A DNA stretch of 60,000 nt from contig NC_045143.1 in the NCBI RefSeq assembly GCF_008831285.2, positions 2,429,503-2,489,502 on the forward strand. Reading direction: 5' to 3'. The notes beneath the pieces were generated by a model. It was not told where the DNA came from. It ran no database searches and worked only from the letters and a program-made list of their open reading frames with translations. The stretch comes from Nymphaea colorata (lineage: Eukaryota > Streptophyta > Magnoliopsida > Nymphaeales > Nymphaeaceae). The position numbers were made by a program, and so were the translations under genes. Of this stretch, positions 13,268 to 28,200 are shown one piece after another. Every line of letters starts with the position of its first letter. Position 1 is the first letter of the stretch.

Positions 13268-16200
13268 TGACTACCAGATCTATGGGAATTTATAAGTTTG
13301 TTGAGCAATATTAGATTGAAAAGGTTTATCTGATTTTGTTTATTTATTCAATCACATCGATAACTAGAAACTGCCTATGTTATCCAGTGTTTTTAGATCA
13401 CTGATGAATTGGAATTGGTGACACCTACTCTTGATCTAAATAGGCCAGTGAACTTTTTGGAATCAGTAGCTTCGCCTGAGGTCATGCTATCTTATTTTTG
13501 AAAGATTATACCAAAATTTGGTTATCAACAATAAGTTATTTGATTTAGTGCTTCTCAGTACACCTAGCTTCCTAGTACTAAGATTGCGGCAAGTTAAACT
13601 AATTTGAGTATATGAAACAACTATGGCAGATCACTTGATGCGCTTGTGGCTGTTAATGTAGCCGAGGAAGGGATTTTGAGGTTGCTCTTTACAGCTGTAC
13701 AGCAGTCTTTTGCTAAATTTGGCAGGGATAATGAACTGGCTGTTGTGTTGAGGTAAAATATATCTAAACTGTATAATGTGGTTTTTTGGTTCCACTTTAC
13801 ATTTAAACTTTCTTTTTGGTGATTAATGTTGTGTGGCATTACAACCATCCTCAAGCCATTGTTAATAGCTTGCCACCATGTGCACTAGTTTCTAGTGTTG
13901 ATCATGATTTAGATCTTCAAGTGCTAATTTAACTGGGTGATGAGTACATGCTTAACATGCTTGCTCCTTGTTGCACTTCTTCTTGTAATTTCTTTGGATA
14001 TATGCTTCTCCATGTAGAGATGCTTTGAGCATGTTTACCTTTCATATGCTCACCAACCATATGATAACTGAAAGTTCTCAAGTGTGTCTAATTTAATGAC
14101 CTCATCCATTGGCTTAATCATATTGCTTTCTGTAAATACTGGTTGCTTAGACGCCACTACATTTTTTATGTGATCCAGTTCCCATGTTTTCTTAGAAGTA
14201 GAGTTCCAACATTCTGTTACTTTTTGATGTATCCTATCTGTGCCTGAAATGGACTGCCTCTGCAGAAGTTTCTTAGGGTTTGGCAGTCTTACAGGACTAT
14301 GTTCACATAACAAGACACTGTCATTGCATTTTTAGCAAAATGGAGGAATTCATTATTCATGGAAATTTGGTGCATAAGGTTCTAATGTCTTTCTGGTAGA
14401 TGCTGTTCAGTGAGTCTTTTCACTCTGCTTTTTAATGTTTGCTGGACAAGGAGTATCTTTTGGTGTAAATGTGAAGAGAGAAAAAGTACTGGAGACTTGT
14501 GCTTCATCCATATTACAGCTAGTTTGGTTTGCAACCTATCTCTACTTTCTTTAGGGTGCTTTGGAAGATGCAAATGAACTTCATATGCTGTAGAACACTG
14601 AACTGTTTTTACTGATGGATAAACTTTTTCACTTACGTTTTACTGGCAATATGAACAGACTTCTGAATGTAGCAGCACGCTTTGCAACTAAAATGGTTCA
14701 TCATTATGGATTAACAGCACATGAAAGGGGCGATATAGTGACCAGTCTGCCTTTAAATTTCAGAATGGTCAATTTTTCTCCATTAACTCCAGAACTAAAT
14801 GAAACTGTAACCCTGAAGAAGCTTCATGAGATGGCTCACCTTTTGGAGATCATTAGAGATTTACAGGGTCGACTGAGTAGGAAATTCAGAAGGCCAGGTC
14901 AAAAAATGGTATATTTCACTTTTTCTTCTGCAGTCGTTGCATCAGCTTATTTTAAAATTAAACTGCTAATTGTTGATGATTTCTTTGATCTGATAACTCT
15001 TAGGTAAATGGTGAGGATATCTCAGGTTCTAATCAGCCAAACTCTATAGCTGATGGCATTTCTCTGGATGGTCACAGTGATGTTTTGTTTGACATGACAG
15101 ATGTTCAGAATAAAAAAGAACTATGCCCTCAATCTGGTCAAGTTAATACAGCTTTACCTAACGTGGACAATCTTGCTGTATCACCTTTGGAATCCGTGGT
15201 TTCATCCTCAGATATGTTTGACTCCAGAAATTTTCGTGAAGCTTTTCTCCACTCACAAGTTGATGGAAATCTAAGGAGGCAAATGCTTCCATTGGAACCC
15301 CCTAAGGATACAATTGCACGTTGGGAGATCAACAACTTGGATATGAAGAATATCGTAAAAGATGCCTTACACTCGGGCCGTCTTCCTTTAGCTGTTCTTC
15401 AGTTGCATCTTCAACACTCTAAACATATGATTCAGGACCAAGAGTCCCGTGATACTTTTGACAAGGTTCGGGAGGTCGGAAGAGCTATTGCTTATGATCT
15501 GTTTTGCAAGGTACTGCCTTCTCTCTTAAAGTTCTTATAAAGAAATCAAGTTCTTATATCTATAAGGTAGTTTTCTTTGTGCACTAATATATTGTGACCA
15601 ATAGGGTGAAGTTGAACTAGCAGTAGAAGCACTTGAAAGACTTGGTGAGGACATTGAAGTCAGCCTCAAACAGTTATTATTTGGCACAGTAAGGAAATCC
15701 CTAAGGGCACAAATTGTGGACATGACAAAAAAACGTACTTGTCTTGGGCCTTATGAATTGAATGCTTTGGAGCAGATTTCACTTATTGAGGTTTTTCAAT
15801 ATCCCTTCTTTTTCTTTTTTTTGGGTTATAGGTTAATTTGTTAAGAGTTGTAGCAATGAGACATTCAAAGTGCACCAAGCATGACTTTGTATGAACTTCT
15901 TTTGTGAACAAAATTCTTAATCTAACTTCTTTCACCTTTGTATTAAAGAGGCTATATCCAAGCAGTAATTTTGGGGCTGCTTATGCTATTAGACAGAAGG
16001 AAGTTGGTAATGCTCTCATACATGCAACTTTACCGCAAGGGGTTCGATTGCAGTTGACCCTTTCTCATGCTTGTAATGGACAAAGTATTGAATGTGGAGA
16101 AATTGATGGGGTTGTACTTGGTTCATGGCCTGATGCTAATGAAAGTTCTTGTCATCCTGTTGAAGAAGACAATCACCATGCATTTTACTGGGCAGGTGCT

Positions 16201-19200
16201 GTTATCTGGTCTGATGCTTGGGATCAAAAAACAGTTGATAGAGTAAGTTCTGTACTTATATTGTTAGTAACCTAGTACATTGTTATTCCCTCCCTCCCCC
16301 ATTCCCCTCAAAAAAAAAAAAGAAAAAAGAAAAGAAAAAGAAAAGAAAAAGGAACATGGGGATGGATATAAGTCCTATTAATTGTGGTTGTTATTATTAG
16401 AGTATTGGCATGCAATTATCAATCTGTTATCTATTTCCTCCGTTCATGTGTGTATAATGGTTTTGATGTTTTTGTGCTAACATGTATTATTTTTATATCA
16501 GATTATTTTGGATCAGCCATTTCTAATGGGAGTTCACGTTCTATGGGAGTCACAGTTAGAATATTATATCTGCCACAACGATTGGGGGGAGGTTTCGAGA
16601 CTGCTTGACACAATTCCAGCAGCTTCTCTGCTAGTTCAAGATCTCCACGTCCAATTGAATGCCCCCTATTTTTCTTCATCAGTTGAGCATGGTAGAAGTC
16701 TTTCAGATGTTGATGGGCCATCTGATGAAGAATTGGATGAAATGTCCATGACCATCCCAAAAGTCAGAATCTTCAAAAGTTTGGCAGGGATTACGTGCTC
16801 CTTATGGCTGAAGATGCTGGTGGAGATTAAGCTTGCAAAAACCTTTATATTCACAAGGGGATATTGGGAAGGCACATCTGAGATTATTATGTTGCTTGCA
16901 TGCAGTGGTTTTATTTCTCAAAATTCAAGATCTTTCACTGGGTTGGAGCATGATGGTGATGAACCTGAAATTGGATCTTGGCATAGTGTTAACATCTTGG
17001 GTGATGAGGCCAAGCTGGCTATACATAAACTTGTTGTTCGTCATTGTGTTCATTATAACTTGCCAAGCCTTTTGGACGTTTATTTGGATCATCACGATTT
17101 GGCTTTAGATGAAACTTCCCTAAGCTTAATGCTTGATGCTGCAGTGAGTATTTCTAATACCATATCTAGTCTGTTTGTATAATGAGTTCCTATTGGCTAA
17201 TGACCTCACTGATGTATTTTCATTTCTGTTCTTTCCCCTGTATTGATGCCCTCGAAATGGCTATTTATCTGCTAGCTCTTCTTCACCCTTAAAAGTTGGT
17301 TTCCATTTTTCATGTATGTCTATTTTGAATCCGAGTCTATTCAAGATTTTGGAGGCTGGACACCAAAGAGTTCATTTTTCTCTGTTCCAACTGTATCATA
17401 TCAGTTATTCATTTGTTTTCTGTCTTACTGAAATATTACAATATTATCCAAAGTCATTAGTCATAGCTGTCATTTATGATTCTGGCAAGATTATGTGGTT
17501 TGCTGCTGAGCCTTGTGTCATGACTCATGACGTATCAACAAAAGATCAATCTTGACCAGCAGCGAAGCTGCTATTGTGTGTTGTGTGGTTCCTTAGCTGG
17601 AAATGATTTCCTAGCTTATTAATTTATGCTGTCACTAGTATCATTGTTGTTGATTTTTCGGTCTCCTTTCCAGTTGGGTGATTGGTTTGGTTGTCTCACA
17701 TGCTAGGCTAAAGTTTCTCTATTATTTGTTTTTTGTAGTTCAGTCTGCACTTATCTGTAATTAAGAAACCAGAAAATCATGGTTTATGTGTCCTTTGTGG
17801 TTTGGTGTGCAATTGTCCATTATTACAAAAACATAAAGTCATTTTTTTACCCTCTGTCCAGGGGGAATGTCATTGGGCAAGATGGTTGCTGTTCAGAAGG
17901 TTAAGGGGTTGCGAGTATGATGCATCCTTTGCCAATGCTCGGTCAATCATATCCCAAAGCTTTGCATTGGGTAGCAACATTTCTGATTTAGAGCTTGATG
18001 GCATAATAATTACTGTTGATGATATGGCTGAAGGGGGTGGAGAAATAGCTGCTTTAGCAACTCTTATGCATGCACAGTCACCTATTCAGAAGTGCCTCTG
18101 CAGTGGAAGCATAAGTAGGCATTCTAGGTCATCTGCCCAGTGCACTTTGGAAAACCTCAGGCCTGGGCTTTTGCACTTCCCTACGTTGTGGCAGACCCTG
18201 GTAACGTCTTGCTTTGGACAGGGTTTTGATGGCTTTGCTTCAAGCCCTAAAGCAAGAAATGGTATTTTTCTTCAATTATTTTCATTCATCTCGCAATATT
18301 ACTGGCATTTCTGTTCTCCTAAAGAATTCTTTTTTTCTCTTATGAAGTGTTTGGCAGGTCCTCTTTGTCAGATTATCTGAAGTGGAGAGAGAATATTTTC
18401 TTTTCAGCTGGAGGTGATACATCTTTATTGCAAATACTTCCATGTTGGTTCTCTAAGTCCATGAGAAAACTAGTTCAGCTTTTAGTTCAGGTGGGTTTAC
18501 ATTTCTATTGGTTGCAATATTCTCTATGTTTTCTCATCTCTGTTTTTTTAGTGGTCATGGAATGAAGCAGAGAATGTCAAAAAAAATTTCTCTTGCTGCT
18601 TCACATTGATGCCTTTAATTGTCAGAAAGCATAGGAGGCTAGTGAAGTCTTGCAGTTATTTGCCTCTAAGAGGAATGCCTGCAGTGGGGTAGATGGAGAG
18701 GAATTCGTGAGATGGACTTTGTTGGTTCAACCAAATGTCTCCAAGTTTGGTGCACATAAACATCAATACCTTTTACTATGGGGACCATCTGTACTACTGT
18801 TTTCTTGGTATCATGAGTCAGCACTTTTCTTGGAGCTCGAAACCTAGGCTTGTCAACCTTCTGATTTCACTGGGTTTATGAGCTTTGTACACATGCAATC
18901 ACATGCTTAAATATGTACCTATTATGTATTAGCATTTAATTGCCATGTTTATCAACAAAACCCAGAAAGGCAACTGGCATTGTGGACATGTTGAAAAATT
19001 GTGACTTTTTTGGGGTTATGGTGGTTTTGATGCTTCATTTAGCACCTTAATTTGTTGATTCCTTGCACTTGAGATTTCAAGACACAACCAGTAGATGGTG
19101 ATGCCATCATCTTAGGCAGCCCTTAATGGGTTTGCATGTCCCTTCAGGATCCTATCAAAGAATTGCCTGTCCCATGTCAGTGGATGATTCCATGTACATG

Positions 19201-22200
19201 TAGGTCAGAATAAAAATTGCTTTGGTTACAAGTTGGCTTTATTTTAATATAAATGACGAGCATATTTTAGTTAAATCATATACACCTCAACAAGAAGAAA
19301 AATAAACTTTAATTTTTGTGGAGCAATTTTTTGTGTTGAGCATTTGAAACGGGTGATTATGAATTGATATCTCCAGTGCTCACAGTGGAGGTTACCATAA
19401 ATGGTAGTTTGATCAACCCATAAAGAAGCTGAGTATGTTTTTGGCAACTTTAAAAGTCATCTAATCTAATTGCGTGTCAGATAAACAGGATGACTTTTCT
19501 GAGCTACCTTTTCCATAAGAGCTTTACATGGACATTCATAAGTGCTCCTGTCCATCAATCTATTTTCATTTAGCATGCCATAAGGTACTTTTTTTAAAGT
19601 TTAGCTTGCTTCTCATGGTTGACTCATAAATTTTTTGGCACTTCTTAACAGCAACTGGCAACTGTGTTTTGTTCTATTGAGTTCAATGCTTATTTTTGTT
19701 CAAGCAGGGTCCTCTCGGTTGGCAGTCACCATCTGATGCTTTGCCCAAGGGAGAGTCTATAGTACATAGGAGCACTTTGCACTTCGACATAAAGGAAAAT
19801 GCTGCAGTTGATGCTGTCTCTTGGGAAGCTGCCATCCAGAAAAGCATTGAAGAGGAGCTGTATACTTCTTCATTTCAGGTACTTGTGTATTTCTTTGTTC
19901 ATGATATTAAGCAATGTCATATGTTGGTATTATCATGCTTTCCTGATGGGATGACAGATGGCTATTTATTTTTATGACACATTTACCATGAAGTTTCCAG
20001 TGAGGGCTCATAGTTTTTATTAAAACCTCATTTAATCTGTGATACCTTTTTTTTGGTTGTTGGGCTTGAAAAGAAGAGGCGGAGAAAGATATTTAAAAAC
20101 CAAAATGATAAACGTAGTCATAGACAGAGAACAGGTAATTAGCAATTTCTCAAAAGATGATTAGAATATCTTAGACTAAGTAAATGCAGACAAAATCATC
20201 ATTTTAACTCCATTAACAAGCCATGGCATTATAAAATTTGAATTACCACTTTAAATCAGTCCATGACTGGTAGTCTCTGTCTCTGTAACTGTAAACACCG
20301 ATATAGCAATGATTCAAGCAAAACAAGTTTGCACAATCTCGATAAGCTATTGAAATCCATTCATTCCCTAAGAAGATGCTTTTTCCTCTTATGATACATG
20401 TAACATAGAGTAGGTAGGTAATACTTGCCTACTTCAGCCTTGCATCTAACCTTTTTCCTGTTATGACCAGTCAAACACAAACTTATGCTCTGTCAAGACA
20501 GCCAGAGCCCCAGATCATTTATTAAATGGGCTGAGCTTGAGTAGTATCACTCAAAGCTCAGCTAAGCTCGAATAGGCTGAAATACTGTAATAAATCAAGA
20601 CGTTATGAGCTCCCATGAGTCCAGGACAGCCAGAACCCCAGATGGCTTATTAAATGTATGTGATACACACTCACACACACAGATCCTCTAGTATGTTATT
20701 TCATTATCATATAAAGTGTTTTTCTTATATCCAACTTGCATGAAATGGTTAACCCAACCATAAAAATGTCTTTAGCGCTATTCATTTAACATGTCAATAA
20801 ATTGTCGTGCTGATCGCGTCATATTTCATAGGATTCAGTCATTCAGATTTTGATGACAAAAAAGGGAAAAATTGACTCACACATCACAATTCATGAATAT
20901 GACGGTGTTTCAAGCTGACCTAAGAAATCCTGTTAGACAAGATTTTAACACTTGAAAATAGTAAAAAGATCCTAGATTCATATTGTGTAAAATCCAAGAT
21001 CCTGGAATTTGGTTCCCATTTTTATACATAGACTTGTGAAACTCAGGTTGTACCACCATAAGTTATGGTGATACAGGACCAATGCAGTCACTTTATTTTA
21101 TTCTTTTTTTGGATAGAGAGGCTCATGCAACTCAAGGTTGTCAGCACACGAGTTATGACTTATGGTGGACCAATGATATAGGGCATTGGTGGTCATGCTT
21201 GTAAGATGCACAAAGTAAAGCTACTTATTGCATGTTTATGGTGTTCGCATAGTGGGTTTCCTAATTCCTACTTTGGCTAAAAAGAGAAATCTTGGGTTTA
21301 AGCCTCTTTTCAGCTTTCTTTATTGTGCAACTGAGAAAAGCAAATGCTTGAGCTTGGTTTGGATGGCTCATGTGAGCTTGAGCCCAAGTTTTCATGTTTG
21401 TCTTGAGTTTGATCCTGGCTTGGTTGAAGGGGTTCTGACATCAACCTGATCTTGAGCAGCACAAGTTTGGCTCATATTTACCGAAATTGCTTCTTTAACT
21501 GTTTAATGAGCGGTAAGCTGAAGCCAGTTCTCTTTCCTCTTGTTAGGTTGTATGTCTTGCTTGTTAGTGTCAACCTTTTTTGTAGCATGCTGCTATGAAA
21601 TAAAGGTTGTTTCATCTCTGGGTATTTCCTGGTTCCCGAAGGAACATTGTCTTTTAGCTATTTCTGCTATGAATTCCTGTGAGATGTTCTCTGTTTGAAT
21701 CAGCCTTCTGGTAGTGTGCTGTCCATGCCATTTTAGTTTCTTTCAAAGTTTCAAATATTAATTACTGGCACGACATTCTAAATTGACTTGTTATTTCTTA
21801 ATTTTCTTGGTTTTTCATGGTGTTAGGAAAATGAATTTGGAGTTGAGCACCACTTGCATCGTGGCCGAGCACTGGCTGCTTTTAATTATCTTTTAGGTGT
21901 TCGGGCACGCAAAATGAGAACAACTAATAGTCGCCAAGCAAATATTCAGTCTGATGCTCAAGCACTTCTTTCTCCATTAACACCAGATGAAGAATCGCTG
22001 CTTGCTTCAGTATGTTAGACTACATCCCTTATTGTTTATTGAACATGTTTTATGTATAAATCATTTAAGTTTCTTCTCAAGATTTTTCTGTGGGAGGAGC
22101 TTACCATATTTGGATGACAATTTGTTCATGAAACAATAGCAGGATGCCTGATTAGATGTTTAAGAAGAGAGATCTATTTTAGAAGATACGCTTTTCCATC

Positions 22201-25200
22201 TATTTAGTGGTATTAAAACAAATGAACATAAAATGTAGGGATTTAATAACTGAGTTCTGATTTCTGAATTAGCACACTAAATCTTTGCAAATATATATCA
22301 ATCTAAAGAACCCAAATCCCTCCATTGGGATAAATTAGTGAGTTTTGTGGGATAACAACCCTTTCTATAGGAAACTTGAGATTTGTCCTTTCTTTACTAC
22401 AAGCAGCAAACTTCTTCTAGGTTGTCGCTAGTATTCCTTATTATTTCATCCTCCTTTTTAGGTAATTCCACTTGCAATACTGCACTTTGAGGACCCTGTG
22501 TTGGTTGCTGCTTGTATATTTCTGCTGGAGATGTGTGGATTTTCTCCTACCATGCTACGTGTAGATATTGCAGTGCTACAGCGCATATCATCTTTCTACA
22601 AGTCTAAGGACTACAATGAACATCAATTTACGACAAAGGGCTCTACTTTTCTTGTTACACCTGCCAACGGTGATTGTACTGTATCTCTTGCTCGAACTTT
22701 AGCGGATGAATACTTGCATTACAATGGTCTTAAGCAAAAGGCACCCATTGATCATCATCCTTCACATACTCTAATGGCTGTACTCCAGCACTTGGAAAAA
22801 GCTAGTTTACCAGTGATGGTTGACGGACCCACTTGTGGGTCATGGCTTTTAAGTGGGATGGGTGATGGAGCTGATCTTCGTGCTCGACAAAAAGCTGCAA
22901 GCCACCATTGGAGTTTGGTGACACGATTCTGCCAAATGCATCACCTTCCTATAAGCACAAGATATCTTTCCATGCTTGCAAAGGATAATGATTGGGTACC
23001 TTTTCCCTCCAATGATTCCAGACCTCTAGTCATTCTATTCTGTTATATATTTCTTTTTATTTCTTTTGACAGACATGATAAATGCATCCTTTTCTTAGGT
23101 TGGATTCCTCACAGAAGCACAGATAGAGGGATGTCCATATGACATGGTCATCCAAGTAGTAAGTTTTTCCAGCAGCTTTTTTACTTGATCTTTCTAATAC
23201 CTGCACCTAGATAATTAGATTTGTTTTGCTTCAAGACACTCATTATTCAGATTTTCTGCAGGCAACAAAGGATTTCTCTGATCCACGGCTTAAATCTCAT
23301 ATATTGACTGTTCTGCGAAGCATGCAGCCTGCAAGAACAAAAGTCACCTCTGGAGCTAGTTCCACATTGCCAGCAAAAAACAGTGATATTTGTATGCCTC
23401 CACAAAATAATGTGATGATTCCTGCAGAACTTTTTGAGATTCTTGCAGAATGTGAGAGTAAGAAAAATACGGGGGAAGCTCTGCTACAGAAGGCAAAAGA
23501 TACTCGATGGTCACTTTTGGCAATGGTCGCTTCATGCTTTCCAGATGTATCTTCCTTGTCCTGCCTAACAGTTTGGCTTGAAATTACTGCAGCAAGGTGG
23601 CAATTCTCCTAAATGATGTTAATTTTGTTGGTTTGCGAAGTTTTTATCACTGAATCATCAGTGTCTTTGTTAGCCACTAGAGAGCTTTTTTTTTAACTCT
23701 TTTAGAGTTTTTGCTGTTATGATAATCATTGAAGTTTGAACTTTCTTTAGCTAGGCAGTCAACACAACATTTCATGGTCTGATGAGAGTTCCATGGAAGT
23801 GACTTCTGGAGTTTGACTTTCAGGGAAACCTCGTCTATAAAGGTGGATGATATTTCTTCTCAAATTGCCAGAAATGTTGGTGCAGCTGTGGAGGCAACTA
23901 ATTCTTTGCCAATCAGTAGCAGGGCGCTTGCTTTCCGGTACAACAGGAAAAACCCTAAAAGAAGGCGCCTGATTGAAATAGTTACCTCCGAGATCTCTCC
24001 AGCTAGTGTTTTTTATCATTCTGATACTTCCGATGCTCTGAAAAGTTCTGTTCCTCAAGAGCGAGAAGTTCCAGCGGAAGAGAGAAATAGACAGTCAGAA
24101 GATGACACTCAAGATGAATGTCGTCCAGATGATGGGCTTGTATCTCTATCAAAATTGGTTTCTGTGCTATGCGAACAGCACTTGTTCTTTCCATTGCTCA
24201 GAGCATTTGAAATGTTCCTCCCCTCATGTCCTCTCTTACCTTTTATTCGTTCCCTCCAGGTTCACAGACCAAGTGTAGATATTGGCAGTATTATTTTGAC
24301 TTGGGACTTCCTCCATCTCTCTCTGTTTCTCTTTTCTTAATGCTTGTATTTTGCAGGCTTTCTCTCAAATGCGTCTCTCAGAAGCTTCAGCACATTTAGC
24401 ATCCTTCTCAACCAGAAACAAAGAATCCCATCATATGAATGCTATGAAAGATGAAAAGGCCGGTATGTGGATAGCCTCAACTGCCATTAAAGCAGCTGAC
24501 GCGATGCTCTCAACATGTCCATCTGCCTATGAGAGAAGGTGCTTATTGCAACTACTGGCCGCTGCTGATTTTGGAGATGGAGGACCTGCTGCTTCACGTT
24601 TTCGACGAGAGCATTGGAAAATTAGTCTGGCCGAGCCCTTTTTGTCTGAAGGTGATGGCTTATACATAGGAGAAGAAGCACTAGATGATGCTAAACTTTT
24701 AACTGCCTTGGAAAGGCGTGGATATTGGGATCAAGCACGTAGTTGGGCCAAGCAGTTGGAATCAAGCAGTACACAATGGAAATCTGCTGTTCATCATGTT
24801 ACTGAAACTCAGGTATGCATATTCTAGATGCATTGACTATGATATTATTGGTTAAAGCAGTTAATTTGAAGGAAAAGTAAGAAAACTAATAAAATTAGCA
24901 ACTGATGTCACAATCAGCAGTATAAAACATCCATAAATGCTACACAGCATAAGAGAGTGGAGGCTACTGAAAGGAAAGTTGCAATACTGAATAATCAGGT
25001 GATCGAATCTGAGTGCCAACTGCCAATGCTTATGTCATAACTAGGTTAGAGAAGGAGCAGCAAGGCAACTTCAATTTAAGTAGGTGACTAACCGAACTTC
25101 AGATAAGCTGAGAAGTTAGAACCTGGCCAATACTTCCGGTGGGCTTAGTATTCACCCTGATCCATGTTACATATTTCCAGCTTGTAATGTTGGAAATTGC

Positions 25201-28200
25201 TTCCTTTCCAGCTAATTCTGCGGTCCAAGGTCACTAGACTGAGACCAATCTTGTAAAGTTGGTTTTGAAATGGAATCGGTGGAGCTGCCATTTCGGCGAA
25301 TAGGCTGTTTCAGTGATTCACCTGTGAATCGGCAAAAAATTATTGAAAATCATTTTATGAAAGAACAGATGGAAAATGTGTGCAACTTAATAACAAATAA
25401 GGAAACTAAAAAAAAAACCCTAAAATAATTTAAAAAATGGCACATGGCACTCTTGAATGAGTCACCGAATTGAATAGGCTAATTCAGGCCGATTCTGTTA
25501 ACATTGCTAGGGACCCTAAGTTCAAGGAGCGACCAATTTGATTTCTAAGGCCATGTCAAAACAGTTTCATAGACCGGAAGAAGATTGCTTTCCAAACTGG
25601 TGATGTATTGTTTCTATTCCTTAATTGCCATGTCAAGCATCAGAGTGGTAAAGCAACATTCTAGGGAAGACCCTGCTGAGCCTGATAATTTCACCCCAAT
25701 TTCAATTTAGTACCAACAGAAAGAGAGGCTTTGGATAAGAGATTCACCATCCAGCAGTAGAATTTCTGACCAAAGTCCTTTTTCATAATAGGCTTCCATA
25801 TCATGTAAAGTAGCTGCTTTGTTGGACAGGATGCACAAATAAGGTCACATTTTTCCCGTGAGCATAAACCCAAAATTCAAAATTGACATGCTTTTGCCAA
25901 ACAAAGAGCTATTTTACTGGTCCAGTTTTATCCCATCATTTCTTCCCCCACAGGGGGTTAGAACGATAACTAACCTGATAAACACTTTGGGAACCAATTT
26001 GTTCTTGCAACTTTAAGTATAGAGTCTTGATTTATTTGCTTGTTTATGTGTGTTCATGTTGCGTTCTCCAAGTTTGGGAAATATAAAAGTGGATTCAAGA
26101 AATGATGCAGGAAATGGAAGCAACAAATAAAGGGTTCAATAGTGGGAAGAAATTGATAGAAAACATATTCAGAAATAAGCTAAAAAACTTCTGCTAGAAC
26201 TGCAAGATATTTTCCACTTAGAAAATAGTATTATATTTATGCCATTTAGAAGTACTCCAATCTAATTTAAAATCAATAAAGTATTGTGGTCTTGTGACCG
26301 GAGACATATAATTATAAATAATTAGTTGTTTAGGTGTACAATATTTAAGTTAAATTTCAGGTTTCATGTTGGTGGTTTAATGTCCTCAGGAACATGTTTC
26401 CTCTAGTTAGATCATCAAGTTCTCAGGGTGTGTGGCTTTCAACTTCTGATGTGGTTTCCAGGAAGTGAATTTCCATTATATGAATTGGAGCTTCTAGTGA
26501 GCATGATGTTTCTTCCATTTAACTGGTTTGAGGTGTTTTAAATCCGTTTCAGGCTGAATCAATGGTGGCGGAGTGGAAGGAATTCTTATGGGATGTCCCA
26601 GAGGAACGGGTTGCGCTGTGGGGCCATTGCCAGTCCCTTTTTCTTAGGCACTCGTTTCCAGCACTGCAGGTAATAATAGTGTTGGTCATCAATTTGTGTT
26701 TCTTCTGACTGATTCTCTGTTTATTTCTAAAAGATAACAAGTTATGACCTTTAAATTTGTTATTACTATCAGGCTGGCTTATTTTTCCTCAAGCATGCAG
26801 AGGCAGTAGAAAAGGATGTTTCAGCAAGAGAAGTTCATCAAATGCTACTGCTTTCACTCCAGTGGTTGAGTGGAAGTATTACCCGTTCCCAACCGTAAGT
26901 GATGATTCTTGACTGTAGGATTTGGCATGGATTTCTCTTAAGCTAAATCATGTTATCCACTTCTTTGTCAGTGTCTATCCACTTCATCTATTGAGGGAGA
27001 TTGAGACCAGGGTTTGGCTATTGGCTGTGGAATCAGAAGCTCAAGTTAAGGCTGGTGGAGGCTTGGCTTTGCTTGATCCCATCCAGGAATTGTCTAATGG
27101 AAACAGCACCAACATGATAGAACACACTGCAAATATTATATCCATTATGGATGATCATTTAAATGCTATGAGGCTTAGATCCACAGAAAGGAATGATACC
27201 AGGGAAACTAGTCAGCATCTTCGGCATGGTATTGCCTTAGATCAAGTCTCATCAGGCAGTCCTACAAAGACAAAGCGGAAAGGCAAAAACTACCTCACTT
27301 CAAGACGTACCTTGGCAGATGCTTCTGACAAAATTAATGAGCCTGAAGACAATCCTGATCCAATTTACAGAGGTAACTTTGAGCTGTTCAGAAGCTCCCA
27401 ATTGCAGGAGGAAAATGTGAAACTAGAAGCATCTGTATCAGGATGGGAGGAAAGAGTTAGGCCTGCAGAATTGGAGAGAGCTGTATTATCCCTTTTGGAG
27501 TTTGGACAAATAACTGCTGCCAAACAACTTCATCAGAAGTTATCTTCAACAGATGTACCGCAGGAGTTTATGTTTGTGGATGCTGCTTTAAAACTTGCTG
27601 CTTCTGCAACTCCTGGCTGTTGTCAAACATCTTTATCTATTGTCGATCAAGATGTTTTTTCAGTCATGCAGTCTTGCAATATACTCAGCGATGTAGTGGC
27701 TGATCCCCTAGAGGTATAAGCAATTAACCTTTATTGTAGTCTTTTTCTGGCATATCTTTTTGCTTAAAAGAGATGAGTTCCCGTAGCATCTTGCTTAAAA
27801 AGGACAAGAAAACTTATTTGTTCAATTGTTACAAATTTCTCGAATTCTTATGCTCTTTATATTATTTTTTTCTCTTCTTTCTATTTATGAGATTTGCTAA
27901 TGGTTGCAGGTCCTGGAGATCTTGACATCACACTGTACTGAAGGTCGCGGGCGTGGATTATGTAATAGAATAATTGCAGTGGTAAAATGTGCCAATGTGT
28001 TGGGCATTTCTTTCTCAGAGGCTTTCCAGAAACGTCCAATTGAATTGCTTCAGTTGCTTTCTCTCAAAGCACAAGATTCTCTCGAGGAAGCCAAGTTCCT
28101 TGTTCAGACTCATTTCATGCCACCAGCTAGCATTGCACGTATCTTAGCTGAGTCATTTCTGAAGGCAAGTTCCATCCATGGGTGAAAAATGGTAACTTCT

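Noticed and set aside
14050-14573. Minus-strand open frames in the intron before exon 14659
   Set aside because: They have ordinary intron composition and no recognised domain.
28181-28190. GT donor GTGAAA as an alternative to the GC donor at 28165
   Set aside because: It adds residues, loses the reading frame into the next exon, and breaks a block that is uninterrupted in other plant spatacsins.
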